Shown here in pieces: positions 17,685 to 25,065 of a DNA stretch of 57,436 bases. The notes under the pieces were generated by a model. That model did not search any database, was not told where the DNA came from, and was given only the letters and a program-made list of their open reading frames with translations. The stretch comes from Desulforadius tongensis (GTDB lineage Bacteria > Bacillota > Desulfotomaculia > Desulfotomaculales > Desulfohalotomaculaceae), in the NCBI RefSeq assembly GCF_016907915.1, contig NZ_JAFBCW010000017.1, positions 1-57,436 of the forward strand, written 5' to 3'. Made by a program: the position numbers and the translations under genes. Every line of letters begins with the position of its first letter. The first letter of the stretch is position 1.

Positions 17685-17718
17685 CATAAAGTTAACCTTA
17701 AATAAACGCAGGTATAAA
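17681..17718 (+). promoter_or_regulatory. Putative PhoP box and promoter before pstB
   Basis: TTAACA (17681) and TTAACC (17692) are direct repeats with 11-bp spacing; a weaker TAAACG lies in the same phase at 17703. TATAAA (17713-17718) could be the -10 box. The repeat type matches the Firmicute PhoP box (TTAACA, N5, repeated). Confidence 0.55.
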
Positions 17719-17767
17719 AAGGAGCTGTTAGAATTGCCATGACGGGTGTATTATTAGTATTTAAGTG

Positions 17768-17820
17768 TATGGTCAAGGGTATTTATAGCATTGTATGAGC
17801 CAGGGGTACTTTTGACCATA
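17768..17820 (+). other. 14-bp inverted repeat in the pstB leader
   Basis: TATGGTCAAGGGTA (17768-17781) pairs fully, two wobbles, with TACTTTTGACCATA (17807-17820) over a 25-base loop. No T run follows, so it is not an ordinary terminator. A 19-codon reading frame starts at an ATG at 17739 and ends inside the loop, but its ribosome site is poorly spaced. Confidence 0.5.
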
Positions 17821-17861
17821 TGCTTCTTAACTGTTTCCTAATGTTAAGGAGGACTGTTATT

Positions 17862-18620
17862 TTGACTAACAGCAAAATATCCGTGCAAAACTTGAATTTG
17901 TATTATAAAGACTTTCAAGCGTTAAAAAATGTAAGCCTGGATGTGCTGGAAAACCGCGTTACTGCTTTAATTGGCCCATCCGGTTGTGGTAAATCCACTT
18001 TTTTACGCACATTAAACCGGATGAATGATTTGATAGAGGGTGTGCGTGTAGAAGGTAAAGTGACGTTAGACGGTGTAGATATCTACCGGCCGGATGTTGA
18101 TGTAGTCAGCCTGCGTAAAAGAGTGGGTATGGTTTTTCAAAAACCCAATCCATTCCCGATGTCGGTTTATGACAACGTTGCTTACGGGCCCCGTATTCAC
18201 GGGATCAAGAATAAGCAGCAGCTGGACCAAATAGTTGAAAAAAGCCTGCGGGGTGCGGCTTTGTGGGATGAAGTTCAAGACCGGTTGTATAAATCTGCTT
18301 TGGGTTTATCCGGTGGCCAGCAGCAGCGCCTGTGTATTGCCAGGCTGCTGGCGGTGGAACCGGAGGTTTTGCTAATGGATGAGCCCACTTCAGCCCTTGA
18401 TCCGGTTTCCACGTTAAAAATTGAAGAATTAATTCGCGAATTAAAAAATAAATACACCATCATTATAGTAACCCACAACATGCAGCAGGCAGCCAGGGTT
18501 TCCGATACCACCGCATTTTTCCTCAATGGGGATTTAGTGGAATGCGGGGATACCGGTGCAATATTTACCATGCCCGAGGATAAACGGACAGAAGACTATA
18601 TTACCGGTAGATTTGGTTAG
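17862..18620 (+). CDS. pstB: Phosphate ABC transporter ATP-binding protein PstB
   Basis: PstB is the ATPase of the high-affinity phosphate transporter. The 252-residue product has Walker [11 protein letters not shown]-loop region [19 protein letters not shown] (a PstB hallmark), signature LSGGQQQRL, Walker [13 protein letters not shown] and the switch histidine in [10 protein letters not shown]. The TTG at 17862 is chosen because AAGGAGG lies nine bases upstream; an earlier ATG at 17820 overlaps the leader hairpin. The genes for PstS, PstC and PstA are not in the window, so this copy must work with subunits encoded elsewhere or serve mainly in signalling with PhoU and PhoR. Confidence 0.95.
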   Translation: MTNSKISVQNLNLYYKDFQALKNVSLDVLENRVTALIGPSGCGKSTFLRTLNRMNDLIEGVRVEGKVTLDGVDIYRPDVDVVSLRKRVGMVFQKPNPFPMSVYDNVAYGPRIHGIKNKQQLDQIVEKSLRGAALWDEVQDRLYKSALGLSGGQQQRLCIARLLAVEPEVLLMDEPTSALDPVSTLKIEELIRELKNKYTIIIVTHNMQQAARVSDTTAFFLNGDLVECGDTGAIFTMPEDKRTEDYITGRFG

Positions 18621-18647
18621 GTATAACTTTTGGGGGTATAAAAACAA

Positions 18648-19304
18648 ATGACAGTGAGAAGCAATTTTGACAAAGCGTTGATGGAAATACAGCAGGACAT
18701 CCTGCGTGTGGCCAGTTTGGTTGAAGAATCCATTTACAATTCCATGGAAGCTTTAAACAGTCAAGATGTTGTACTGGCGGCTAAAGTGATTGAAGGCGAC
18801 GACGTAATAGATGATCTGAAAGAAAAAATAGAGAATAAATGTATTACCCTGATTGCCACTCAGCAGCCCATAGCTAAAGACCTGCGGGTGGTGATAACGG
18901 GAATTAAGATTCTGGTCAGCCTGGAGCGTATTGGCGATCACTCGGTGGATATTGCCCGGACAACCATGTGCCTGGCAGAGCAAAAATTAATCAAACCGCT
19001 GGTGGATCTCACGCACATGGCCAAACTGGTGCAGGACATGGTTAGAGACGGCCTGGACGCTTATGTCCATGGAGATGTTGAGAAAGCTCGTGAAATGTGT
19101 GATAACGATGACGAAGTGGATGACCTGTACCACAAGATTTTTAGAGAATTGACTGTGTACATGAAAAAAGACCCTGAAACCATCGACCAGGCAGTTTATT
19201 TAATGTTTATAAGCAGGTTCTTAGAACGGATTGGTGACCATGCCACCAACATCGGTGAAAATGTTATTTATTTAGTTACAGGGGAAAAGGAAGAACTTAA
19301 TTAA
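18648..19304 (+). CDS. phoU: Phosphate signalling protein PhoU
   Basis: PhoU is a cytoplasmic helical-bundle protein that links the state of the Pst transporter to the PhoR kinase. The 218-residue product has the two repeated PhoU domains, each with a metal-binding E/D motif: LERIGDHSVDIA near residue 88 and LERIGDHATNIGE near 189. Length is typical. It begins 28 bases after pstB, with TGGGGGT upstream of the ATG, and ends in a strong terminator, closing the phosphate block. Confidence 0.96.
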   Translation: MTVRSNFDKALMEIQQDILRVASLVEESIYNSMEALNSQDVVLAAKVIEGDDVIDDLKEKIENKCITLIATQQPIAKDLRVVITGIKILVSLERIGDHSVDIARTTMCLAEQKLIKPLVDLTHMAKLVQDMVRDGLDAYVHGDVEKAREMCDNDDEVDDLYHKIFRELTVYMKKDPETIDQAVYLMFISRFLERIGDHATNIGENVIYLVTGEKEELN

Positions 19305-19321
19305 AAAGTAAATTTTTCACA

Positions 19322-19346
19322 GGACGCGATTATCGCGTCCTTTTTT
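19322..19346 (+). terminator. Rho-independent terminator after phoU
   Basis: GGACGCGA pairs with TCGCGTCC around a TTA loop and runs into TTTTTT. It sits immediately before a sigma-H promoter for the next operon. Confidence 0.9.
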
Positions 19347-19348
19347 AC

Positions 19349-19377
19349 GCAGGATTTAAGACACCATCGTCGAATTA
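19349..19377 (+). promoter_or_regulatory. Sigma-H promoter for the ylm/sepF cluster
   Basis: GCAGGATTT (19349-19357), an 11-bp spacer and GTCGAATTA (19369-19377) match the sigma-H consensus RNAGGAWWW / RNNGAATWW at every defined position. A start near 19384 is expected. The next genes are the HlyD-like gene, yggS and sepF. Confidence 0.75.
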
Positions 19378-19384
19378 ATTCTTA

Positions 19385-19448
19385 TAAACCGGTGAGCGAA
19401 CGTTACAAAAGCCACCGGCTCAGCAGGATGACATTTTTCATGGTAGGT
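19385..19448 (+). repeat. Dispersed repeat, copy B1 (with GAGCGAACGT arm)
   Basis: The element has a short stem CCGGTG/CACCGG and then the conserved tail GCTCAGCAGGATGAC plus ATTTTTCATGGTAG. It is followed about 70 bases later by a second copy of the tail. Confidence 0.65.
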
Positions 19449-19463
19449 ACTCATGCCATAAAT

Positions 19464-19519
19464 GGCACCTTCAGAGGACAACAAGCCACCGCTCAGCAGG
19501 ATAACATTTTTCATGGTAG
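19464..19519 (+). repeat. Dispersed repeat, copy B2, before the HlyD-like gene
   Basis: This copy begins with GGCACCTTCAGAGGACAA, which recurs exactly at 21277-21294, and ends with the tail GCTCAGCAGGATAAC plus ATTTTTCATGGTAG. The HlyD-like start codon is 20 bases further on. Confidence 0.65.
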
Positions 19520-19539
19520 ATTGGGAGTGGGAGAAAAGT

Positions 19540-20505
19540 GTGCGCAGAAATAAAATAAAACGTCGTAAAAAAAGACTTTTATTAAGTGCATGTATTATAC
19601 TATTATTATTATCAATAGTGGTTTGGACAGCCACCGGGTTAACCCGCCCGCTGGTACTGAGCCTTTTAATAGATGCAGACAGTGCTAGAAACAGCACGGT
19701 AACAGAAACAGTATTATCTTCAGGGTTATTAATAAAGGAAGAACTGCTGGTTAGGGCACCGGTAGGCGGTAAAATAACCCTGCTGGTAAAAGAAGGTGAT
19801 CGCATTCCGGCAGGAACGGTGGTGGCAAAAATCAGCAGCATAAATTTAAGTTCCCCCGGTGGTACTGCAGATACAGTTGTTTATGCCCCTAAAGCCGGGA
19901 CAGTATGTATGCATATTGACGGTTTAGAAGGCGTGCTGACCCCTGCAGCAGCTGATGAATTAGAATTATCCCAGATTGATACAATAAGAACAAATTTAAC
20001 CATCCACACGGAAAAACAAAGGGCAGTGGAAAAGAGCCAGCCGATAATTAAACTGGTGGACAACCTGGAACCAATTATCATATACTTGGAACTTAGTGGT
20101 CCTAAAATGCCGTACAAGCGGTTGAAAAAGGGAGAAAAAATTAAGTTGAAATATCAAGACAGCTGGTTCACGGCCCGGGTATTAAAATCCAAAATCCAAA
20201 AACAGCACCAGTGGATACTGGTTACTGCAAAAGACTATCCCAATGAAATTATTCACGTCAGAAATGCCAATTTTGAAATATTAAAAAAAGAGTTAAGCGG
20301 CCTGTTGATACCGCAAAGGGCTCTGGTGTATAAAGACAATAAACCTGGCTTGTATAAAATATACCAGCGTAAAATTGTGTGGGTGCCGGTGGAAATACAG
20401 GGAACCCTTAAAAACCAGGTTGCGGTAAAAAGTAAAGAACTGTCTACCGGTGTACGATATATATTAAACCCGCAGCTGGTAAGGGAAGGAGATTTAATCT
20501 TTTAG
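19540..20505 (+). CDS. HlyD-family membrane-anchored protein
   Basis: The 321-residue protein starts with a strongly basic segment (RRNKIKRRKKR), one membrane anchor (about residues 14-32), and then a lipoyl/barrel-sandwich domain (VRAPVGGKITLLVKEGDRIPA) of the HlyD/membrane-fusion type. It lacks the long coiled coil and the partner transporter of a true export system. Such genes are common next to yggS and sepF in this bacterial group, so a division or envelope role is possible but unproven. The GTG at 19540 is seven bases after GGGAGTGGGAGA. A sigma-H promoter and two repeat copies precede it. Confidence 0.75.
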   Translation: MRRNKIKRRKKRLLLSACIILLLLSIVVWTATGLTRPLVLSLLIDADSARNSTVTETVLSSGLLIKEELLVRAPVGGKITLLVKEGDRIPAGTVVAKISSINLSSPGGTADTVVYAPKAGTVCMHIDGLEGVLTPAAADELELSQIDTIRTNLTIHTEKQRAVEKSQPIIKLVDNLEPIIIYLELSGPKMPYKRLKKGEKIKLKYQDSWFTARVLKSKIQKQHQWILVTAKDYPNEIIHVRNANFEILKKELSGLLIPQRALVYKDNKPGLYKIYQRKIVWVPVEIQGTLKNQVAVKSKELSTGVRYILNPQLVREGDLIF

Positions 20506-20541
20506 GTTGTAGCTTTCGGCAGCCGTTTGCAGGGGAGAGCA

Positions 20542-20568
20542 CTTTTCAGATACTATTTTTCAGGATAG
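20542..20568 (+). repeat. Dispersed repeat, copy B7, before yggS
   Basis: The tail reads CTTTTCAGATACT then ATTTTTCAGGATAG and ends 27 bases before the yggS ATG. The 5' arm is degenerate here. Confidence 0.55.
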
Positions 20569-20594
20569 CCGATAAAAAGGAGAGGCTGATATAT

Positions 20595-21272
20595 ATGACT
20601 GAAGTTGATGTAGTGGCAAACTTGGAGTCAGTACAAAAACGGATCAGGGCGGCTGAACTGCGCGGCGGCAGGCAGCCGGGATCAGTTAAACTGGTGGCGG
20701 TAACCAAGAAAGTACCGGTTGAACAAATTACCAAAGTGCTGGAAGCCGGCATATCCGACCTGGGCGAAAACAGGGTTCAGGAACTGATGGCAAAACAAGA
20801 ACAGCTGCCCGGGGCAAACTGGCATTTAATTGGCCATTTACAAACGAATAAAGTTAAATATGTAATAAATAAAACAGTATTAATCCACTCTCTGGACCGG
20901 TGGAAATTGGCTGAAACCATCCACCGCCTTGCCGCAGCTAAAGGACTTACAGTGGATGTTCTGGTTCAGGTGAATATCTCCGGCGAAGAAACAAAGTACG
21001 GGTTATCTCCAAATGAAGTAGAGGATTTTATAACAGAAGCATCGCAGCTGTCAGCAATCAATATCAGAGGGTTAATGACCATGGCGCCTTATGTGGACAA
21101 CCCCGAAGAGGTACGGCCGATTTTTAAAGAATTGTACACCATGCGGCAGAAACTGGCCGAAAAATGGCCCCACATCCAGCTGACGTCCATGGGCATGACC
21201 AATGATTTTGAAGTGGCAGTGGAAGAAGGGGCCGACATTGTCAGGGTGGGCTCGGCCATTTTCCGTGCCTAG
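20595..21272 (+). CDS. yggS: PLP-binding protein YggS/YlmE
   Basis: The 225-residue protein is a fold-type III pyridoxal-phosphate binding protein of the PLPBP family, which maintains vitamin B6 and amino acid balance. The PLP lysine is in VKLVAVTKKVP near residue 36. ISDLGENRVQE, WHLIGHLQTNK and the phosphate-binding MGMTNDFEVAV are conserved. AAAAGGAGAGG precedes the ATG. It is the ylmE position of the ylm cluster, followed by sepF after an unusual 306-base gap that contains repeats and a structured element. Confidence 0.93.
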   Translation: MTEVDVVANLESVQKRIRAAELRGGRQPGSVKLVAVTKKVPVEQITKVLEAGISDLGENRVQELMAKQEQLPGANWHLIGHLQTNKVKYVINKTVLIHSLDRWKLAETIHRLAAAKGLTVDVLVQVNISGEETKYGLSPNEVEDFITEASQLSAINIRGLMTMAPYVDNPEEVRPIFKELYTMRQKLAEKWPHIQLTSMGMTNDFEVAVEEGADIVRVGSAIFRA

Positions 21273-21276
21273 TTTC

Positions 21277-21349
21277 GGCACCTTCAGAGGACAAAAAGCA
21301 GGCAGCCTTTTGTACAAGTGAGCGTTTATAGATGAGCCGCAGCCGAACT
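21277..21349 (+). repeat. Mosaic dispersed repeat between yggS and sepF
   Basis: It joins GGCACCTTCAGAGGACAA (identical to 19464-19481) to a block with CCTTTTGTACAAGTGAGCG and TTTATAGATGAGCCGC, which recurs almost unchanged at 36047-36083. Confidence 0.65.
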
Positions 21350-21355
21350 AAGTGA

Positions 21356-21455
21356 GGGGTGCCGGTGGAGGCAGGGTGACGCACAGGAAGTGCGGCACCG
21401 GCATCTGAGTCACGGACGACGAATATGCCGGGTACCCTGCCGTAACCGGCAGACC
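21356..21455 (+). ncRNA. Uncharacterised structured element with possible pseudoknot
   Basis: The first hairpin is closed by GCCGGTG/CACCGGC and contains CGCAC-AGGAA-GTGCG. The second is closed by TGCCGG/CCGGCA. GGCAGGGT inside the first element is perfectly complementary to ACCCTGCC in the loop of the second, which would form an 8-bp pseudoknot. I could not match it to a known riboswitch or RNA family. It may be a leader RNA for sepF or a relic of a mobile element. Confidence 0.45.
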
Positions 21456-21458
21456 GAA

Positions 21459-21486
21459 CGCTAAGTTTGGCCGGCGAAGGAATTTT
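21459..21486 (+). repeat. Dispersed repeat D, copy 2
   Basis: AACGCTAAGTTTGGCCGGC then GAAGGAATTT matches the copy at 9972-10001 with few differences. Confidence 0.6.
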
Positions 21487-21539
21487 AGCGAACGTTACAA
21501 AAGCTACCGGCTTAGAACCGCAGCATTTTTTAGGGTAGG
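21487..21539 (+). repeat. Dispersed repeat, copy B8, before sepF
   Basis: It shares GCGAACGTTACAAAAGC with copy B1 and ends with a degenerate tail CAGCATTTTTTAGGGTAG. The sepF ATG follows after 39 bases. Confidence 0.6.
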
Positions 21540-21578
21540 GGAGTATTTCCGGCTGTTGGCCCGGAAAGGAGGGGCTGT

Positions 21579-22019
21579 ATGGGTAAAAAATTTTTAGACA
21601 AAATGATGGGCATAATGGGCTTTGATGATGAAGAAGATATTTACGATGATGAAGAACAATTAGAGGAAAATTTTCAAGAAGATACTAAAGCAGCAAGACG
21701 CAAGGGCACAGTTGTCAGCCTGCACACCCAGCGGCAGGTACAGGTGGTGCTGGCGGAACCTTCTTCCTATGACGAAGTACAGGACATTGCCGACAACCTG
21801 AAAAACCACCGCCCGGTTATAGTAAACTTAGAAAATGCAGAAACAGATTTAGCCCGCCGGGTAATTGACTTTATGAGCGGCACCACTTATGCTTTAAATG
21901 GTAATATGCAAAAAGTAGGAAAAAATATTTTCCTGTTTGTACCCAATAATATTGACATAGCCAGTGAACTAAAGGAAAAAGTACGTGAAAAGGGCATTTT
22001 TTCAATTTTCCAGTCATAG
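21579..22019 (+). CDS. sepF: Cell division protein SepF
   Basis: SepF polymerises into rings that bind the FtsZ tail and the membrane. The 146-residue protein has the amphipathic membrane-targeting N-terminus MGKKFLDKMMGIMGF, an acidic linker, and the SepF core from about residue 50 (VVLAEPSSYDEVQDIADNL, RPVIVNLENAE, RVIDFMSGTTYALNG, IFLFVPNNIDI). AAAGGAGGGG precedes the ATG. It lies in the ylm cluster upstream of proC, yggT, ylmH and divIVA; the FtsZ it should bind is encoded at 4008-5063 and carries the matching C-terminal peptide. Confidence 0.96.
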   Translation: MGKKFLDKMMGIMGFDDEEDIYDDEEQLEENFQEDTKAARRKGTVVSLHTQRQVQVVLAEPSSYDEVQDIADNLKNHRPVIVNLENAETDLARRVIDFMSGTTYALNGNMQKVGKNIFLFVPNNIDIASELKEKVREKGIFSIFQS

Positions 22020-22042
22020 CTTGATTATAGGAGGAGATTTGT

Positions 22043-22864
22043 ATGCCTCTAAAGGGACAGTCGGTTGGTTTTATTGGCGGAGGTGTAATGGCTGAGGCGC
22101 TGATAAGCGGGTTGATTAAAAGTGAATTGATTACTGCCGAAAATATTTTTGTCAGTGATCCGGATACTGAACGCTTAATGCTGTTAAAAGAAAAAAATGG
22201 TGTTAATACTGTAGAAAATAATATAGAGCTGGTCAAGTCTGCCAGTATCTTAATTATGGCGGTGAAACCGCAGGTAATTGATGAGGTTTTGTCGGAAATC
22301 AAAGCACATATCAACAAGAATCACTGGGTTATAACCTTTGCGGCAGGAATAACCACCGGTCACATAGAAAATCACCTGGGTGAAATACCGGTGGTACGGG
22401 TGATGACCAATACCGCCTGTTTGGTATCTGCAGGTGCCAGCGCATTGGCCTGCGGTTCCTATGCCGCTGCGGAACATGCCGAAATTTGCCAGGAAATTTT
22501 TAAATCAGTAGGTAAAGTAGTGACTGTAAAGGAAGAACTTTTGGACGCTGTAACCGGTTTGTCCGGCAGCGGTCCTGCCTATATGTATGTTATTATGGAA
22601 GCGTTGATAGACGCCGGGGTAAGGGTGGGCTTACCTCGAAAAATAGCCACGGAATTAACCGTTCAAACCATGCTGGGTGCTGCCAGGATGGTGATGGAGA
22701 CCGGCAGGCATCCCGGGCGTCTAAAAGATATGGTTACAACCCCCGGTGGCACCACTGCAGCGGGAATGTATGAGCTGGAGGACGGGGGTTTAAGGGTAAC
22801 ACTGATGAATGCGGTGATGGCTGCCACAGAACAATCTAAACGAATATCAGAAAGGCTAAAATAA
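22043..22864 (+). CDS. proC: Pyrroline-5-carboxylate reductase
   Basis: ProC catalyses the last step of proline synthesis, reducing pyrroline-5-carboxylate with NAD(P)H. The 273-residue protein has the Rossmann motif GFIGGGVMAEALI near the N-terminus, MAVKPQVIDEV, and the signature VTGLSGSGPAYMY near residue 173 with TPGGTTAAG towards the end. GGAGGAG precedes the ATG. Its place inside the sepF-yggT-ylmH cluster is common in Gram-positives and does not imply a role in division. Confidence 0.95.
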   Translation: MPLKGQSVGFIGGGVMAEALISGLIKSELITAENIFVSDPDTERLMLLKEKNGVNTVENNIELVKSASILIMAVKPQVIDEVLSEIKAHINKNHWVITFAAGITTGHIENHLGEIPVVRVMTNTACLVSAGASALACGSYAAAEHAEICQEIFKSVGKVVTVKEELLDAVTGLSGSGPAYMYVIMEALIDAGVRVGLPRKIATELTVQTMLGAARMVMETGRHPGRLKDMVTTPGGTTAAGMYELEDGGLRVTLMNAVMAATEQSKRISERLK

Positions 22865-22879
22865 TAACGAGGTGAATTA

Positions 22880-23143
22880 ATGTTTATTATTTATCAAGCT
22901 GTTGACGTAGCCTTTGAGGTTTACAAGGTGATTATATTTGCCAGAATTATACTTTCCTTTGTAAAACATAACCCGTATAGTCCGCTGATAAGGTTTGTTT
23001 ATGATATGACAGAGCCTTATTTATCAATTTTCCGGCGGTTTATTCCCCCGGTGGGAATGGTTGATTTTTCACCAATTGCAGCGCTGTTTGCACTGAGCAT
23101 CATTAAATGGTTAGTAATGAGTTTGCTGAGGGCGATTTTCTAA
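22880..23143 (+). CDS. yggT: YggT family membrane protein
   Basis: The 87-residue protein has two hydrophobic segments and the YggT pattern IFARIILSFVKHNPYSPL and YDMTEPYLSIFRRFIPPVGMVDFSPI. The homologue ylmG is linked to division and to osmotic response, but the activity is unknown. It begins 16 bases after proC with GAGGTGA upstream, and its stop is immediately followed by the ylmH ATG, so the two are coupled. Confidence 0.9.
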   Translation: MFIIYQAVDVAFEVYKVIIFARIILSFVKHNPYSPLIRFVYDMTEPYLSIFRRFIPPVGMVDFSPIAALFALSIIKWLVMSLLRAIF

Positions 23144-23938
23144 ATGGTATTAATTGATCGTGAAAAATTATTAAACAGTTATGCCGGTACCGAAGAAAGG
23201 GCCTTACTGGCCAGGGCCATTGACCTGGCAGAGAAGGTGTTAAAAAATCACCGGCCGCTGGTAACTGATTTTTATGACCCGTACCATACGGGTCTAGTAT
23301 TTTCTTTACTGAACCCCATTTCCGATATTGAAATAACTGCCGATGGCGGTTACCCCGATGCCGAACGAACCAGGGTGATAATCTATCCCGATTACATGCT
23401 GCCGGAACAGCTGGATTCCCAATTGGCGTTTTTAGTTGTGGAAGGTAACTGTAAAATGGCCGGGGTAACCCACCGGGACTATTTGGGTTCACTGACCGGT
23501 TTGGGCCTGAAAAGGGACAGGCTGGGTGATATCATAGTGGGTGAAAAGGGGGCGCAGCTGGTGGTGGATGCCGGTGTAGCTCCCTACATTAGAGCAAACC
23601 TGACCAAAGTGGGCAGGGTGAAGGTTAACGTTAGAGAAATTACCAGGGAACAGCTGCAGCTGCCCGCACCGAAGATAAAAGTAATTAATGCCACCGTAGC
23701 CTCAATGCGATTGGATGCCGTAGCTGCTGCCGGCTATGGTACCTCCCGCAGTAAGCTGGTGAGAGAAATAAAGGCAGAAAGATTAAATATCAACTGGTGC
23801 CCATGCAGCAATCCTTCTGCCCCGGTTAAAGAGGGAGACATGCTGTCCCTCCGCGGCCGGGGGAGGGTAAAAGTGGCAGCGGTAAAGGGCAGCACCAAGA
23901 AAGGGCGCATTGCACTGGTGCTGCATAAATACTTGTAA
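23144..23938 (+). CDS. ylmH: S4-domain RNA-binding protein YlmH
   Basis: The 264-residue protein has an N-terminal domain of the YlmH type (SDIEITADGGYPDAERTRVIIYP, HRDYLGSLTGLGLKRDRLGDI) and a C-terminal S4 RNA-binding domain (SMRLDAVAAAGYGTSRSKLVREI onwards, ending GRGRVKV). YlmH is a ribosome-associated factor implicated in rescue of split 50S subunits. The ATG directly abuts the yggT stop. A dispersed repeat follows, before divIVA. Confidence 0.93.
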   Translation: MVLIDREKLLNSYAGTEERALLARAIDLAEKVLKNHRPLVTDFYDPYHTGLVFSLLNPISDIEITADGGYPDAERTRVIIYPDYMLPEQLDSQLAFLVVEGNCKMAGVTHRDYLGSLTGLGLKRDRLGDIIVGEKGAQLVVDAGVAPYIRANLTKVGRVKVNVREITREQLQLPAPKIKVINATVASMRLDAVAAAGYGTSRSKLVREIKAERLNINWCPCSNPSAPVKEGDMLSLRGRGRVKVAAVKGSTKKGRIALVLHKYL

Positions 23939-23952
23939 AGGCAGTGCAGCTC

Positions 23953-24023
23953 TTTATGCCGCGTACAGGCACATCAGGGGATGAAAAGCCGGCGGCTCAG
24001 CAGGATACCATTTTTCAGGATAG
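23953..24023 (+). repeat. Dispersed repeat, copy B3, before divIVA
   Basis: The 5' part shares ATGCCGC and CAGGGGATGAAAA with the copy after nrdG. The 3' part is the conserved tail GGCTCAGCAGGATACC plus ATTTTTCAGGATAG, ending two bases before the divIVA ribosome site GGAGG. Confidence 0.65.
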
Positions 24024-24038
24024 TGGAGGTGTACCTTA

Positions 24039-24563
24039 TTGTTAACTCCTCTTGATATTCGTCAAAAGGAATTTAAAAAAAGTTTCCGGGGATATGATGA
24101 GCGGCAGGTGGACAAGTTTTTAGAAGAAGCTGCTGATACAGTAGAAGATTTACTAAAGGAAAATGAGCGGCTTAAGAAAAACCTGGCTGAATGTGAAAGC
24201 CGCCACCAACAGTATCGCCAGTTGGAAGAAGCAATAAAAGAAACCATGGTAATGGCGCAAAAAAATGCCCAGGAACTAAAAGAAAATACCGATAAAGAAA
24301 TTAAAGTATTAATGCAGGATGCCTACCAGCGGTCAGAAAAAATTATTCAGGATGCTGAAGAAGAGGGGAAGAAAAAAATCGCCGCGGCCCAGGCCAAGGT
24401 ACAGGAAATAATGGAAGAATACCGGGAAATACAAAAACAGGCCCAGGTATTCCGGGCTCAGTTCCGCACTTTTTTGGAAACCCAGTTGGAACTGCTCGCG
24501 GCGGAAGACCAAAGACACCAGAAACTTCCAGAGGATCCACAGGAAGAAGAACAGGCGGGTTGA
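24039..24563 (+). CDS. divIVA: DivIVA family cell-pole/division protein
   Basis: DivIVA binds curved membrane at poles and septa and recruits division or sporulation partners. The 174-residue protein opens with the membrane-binding signature LTPLDIRQKEFKKSFRGYDE and then forms long coiled coils (about residues 30-75 and 80-150). The tail is acidic (PEDPQEEEQAG). The TTG at 24039 follows GTGGAGGTG by about eight bases. It is at its usual position between ylmH and ileS. A broken DUF167 gene follows within seven bases. Confidence 0.94.
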   Translation: MLTPLDIRQKEFKKSFRGYDERQVDKFLEEAADTVEDLLKENERLKKNLAECESRHQQYRQLEEAIKETMVMAQKNAQELKENTDKEIKVLMQDAYQRSEKIIQDAEEEGKKKIAAAQAKVQEIMEEYREIQKQAQVFRAQFRTFLETQLELLAAEDQRHQKLPEDPQEEEQAG

Positions 24564-24569
24564 TAAGCC

Positions 24570-24707
24570 GTGCTGTACATAAAAGAAGAAAACGGTACAG
24601 TGACATCCAGAGTGCGGGTACAGCCCAGGGCTTCTAAAAACCAGATTTCCGGGCTGCTGGATGATGCGGTGAAAATAAGATTAACTGTTCTCTTAAAATA
24701 TAATTAA
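24570..24707 (+). pseudogene. Truncated DUF167 (YggU) gene
   Basis: The reading frame of 45 codons from GTG at 24570 matches the first half of a DUF167 protein: VTSRVRVQPRASKNQISG, then DDAVKIRLT. The intact family continues with a conserved segment around APPVDGKANEA, but here the frame turns into VLLKYN and stops, in AT-rich sequence just before the T-box promoter. Intact yggU genes are common next to divIVA, so this is probably a decayed gene whose 3' half was lost. It may be translated as a fragment. An unusual short form cannot be excluded. Confidence 0.7.
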
Positions 24708-24720
24708 ATAATGTCAAAAG

Positions 24721-24749
24721 TTGACCGCTAATACATGTTCTTGTATAAT
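24721..24749 (+). promoter_or_regulatory. Sigma-A promoter of the ileS leader
   Basis: TTGACC (24721-24726), 17 bp and TATAAT (24744-24749) make a near-consensus promoter with a start near 24756, just upstream of the T-box. Confidence 0.85.
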
Positions 24750-24755
24750 ACAATA

Positions 24756-25030
24756 GGTAGTTTTATAATAATAAATCTTCTTAAAGCCTGTGAACGGAAC
24801 AGTAGATTGTGGTTAATGTTTCAGAGAGCCCGGGTGAGGTGGAAGCCGGGTACATGGCCGCTTTCGAAGATCCTCCGGGAGGTGCACGATCGAATGCGCA
24901 GTGGTGTTAGTAGGTTGTGCCGGACACACCGACGTTAACGGTGCAGAGTGATCAGGTGCCTGGCGCCTGTTCACAAGGGTGGTACCGCGGAAGATAATCC
25001 GTCCCTTGGGGGGGCGGATTTTTTGTTTTA
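24756..25030 (+). ncRNA. T-box leader (isoleucine) controlling ileS
   Basis: The leader binds uncharged tRNA-Ile to allow read-through. The T-box AGGGTGGTACCGCG is at 24976-24989. The stem I distal part runs from CAGAGAGCCCGGG to CCGGGTA. The most likely specifier codon is ATC at 24870-24872 (GAAGATCCTCC), which fits isoleucine. The terminator pairs AATCCGTCCC (24996-25005) with GGGGCGGATT (25011-25020) before TTTT. The leader sits directly upstream of ileS. Confidence 0.93.
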
Positions 25031-25065
25031 GATATTAAAAATTTTAAAAGAGGTGAAATTGCATT

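Noticed and set aside
17739-17798. 19-codon leader peptide before pstB
   Set aside because: The nearest GGAG is 15 bases from the ATG and the peptide shows no biased composition; kept only as a note on the leader hairpin.
24735-24938. 67-codon open frame after divIVA
   Set aside because: It lies within the T-box leader and starts at the promoter -10 region.
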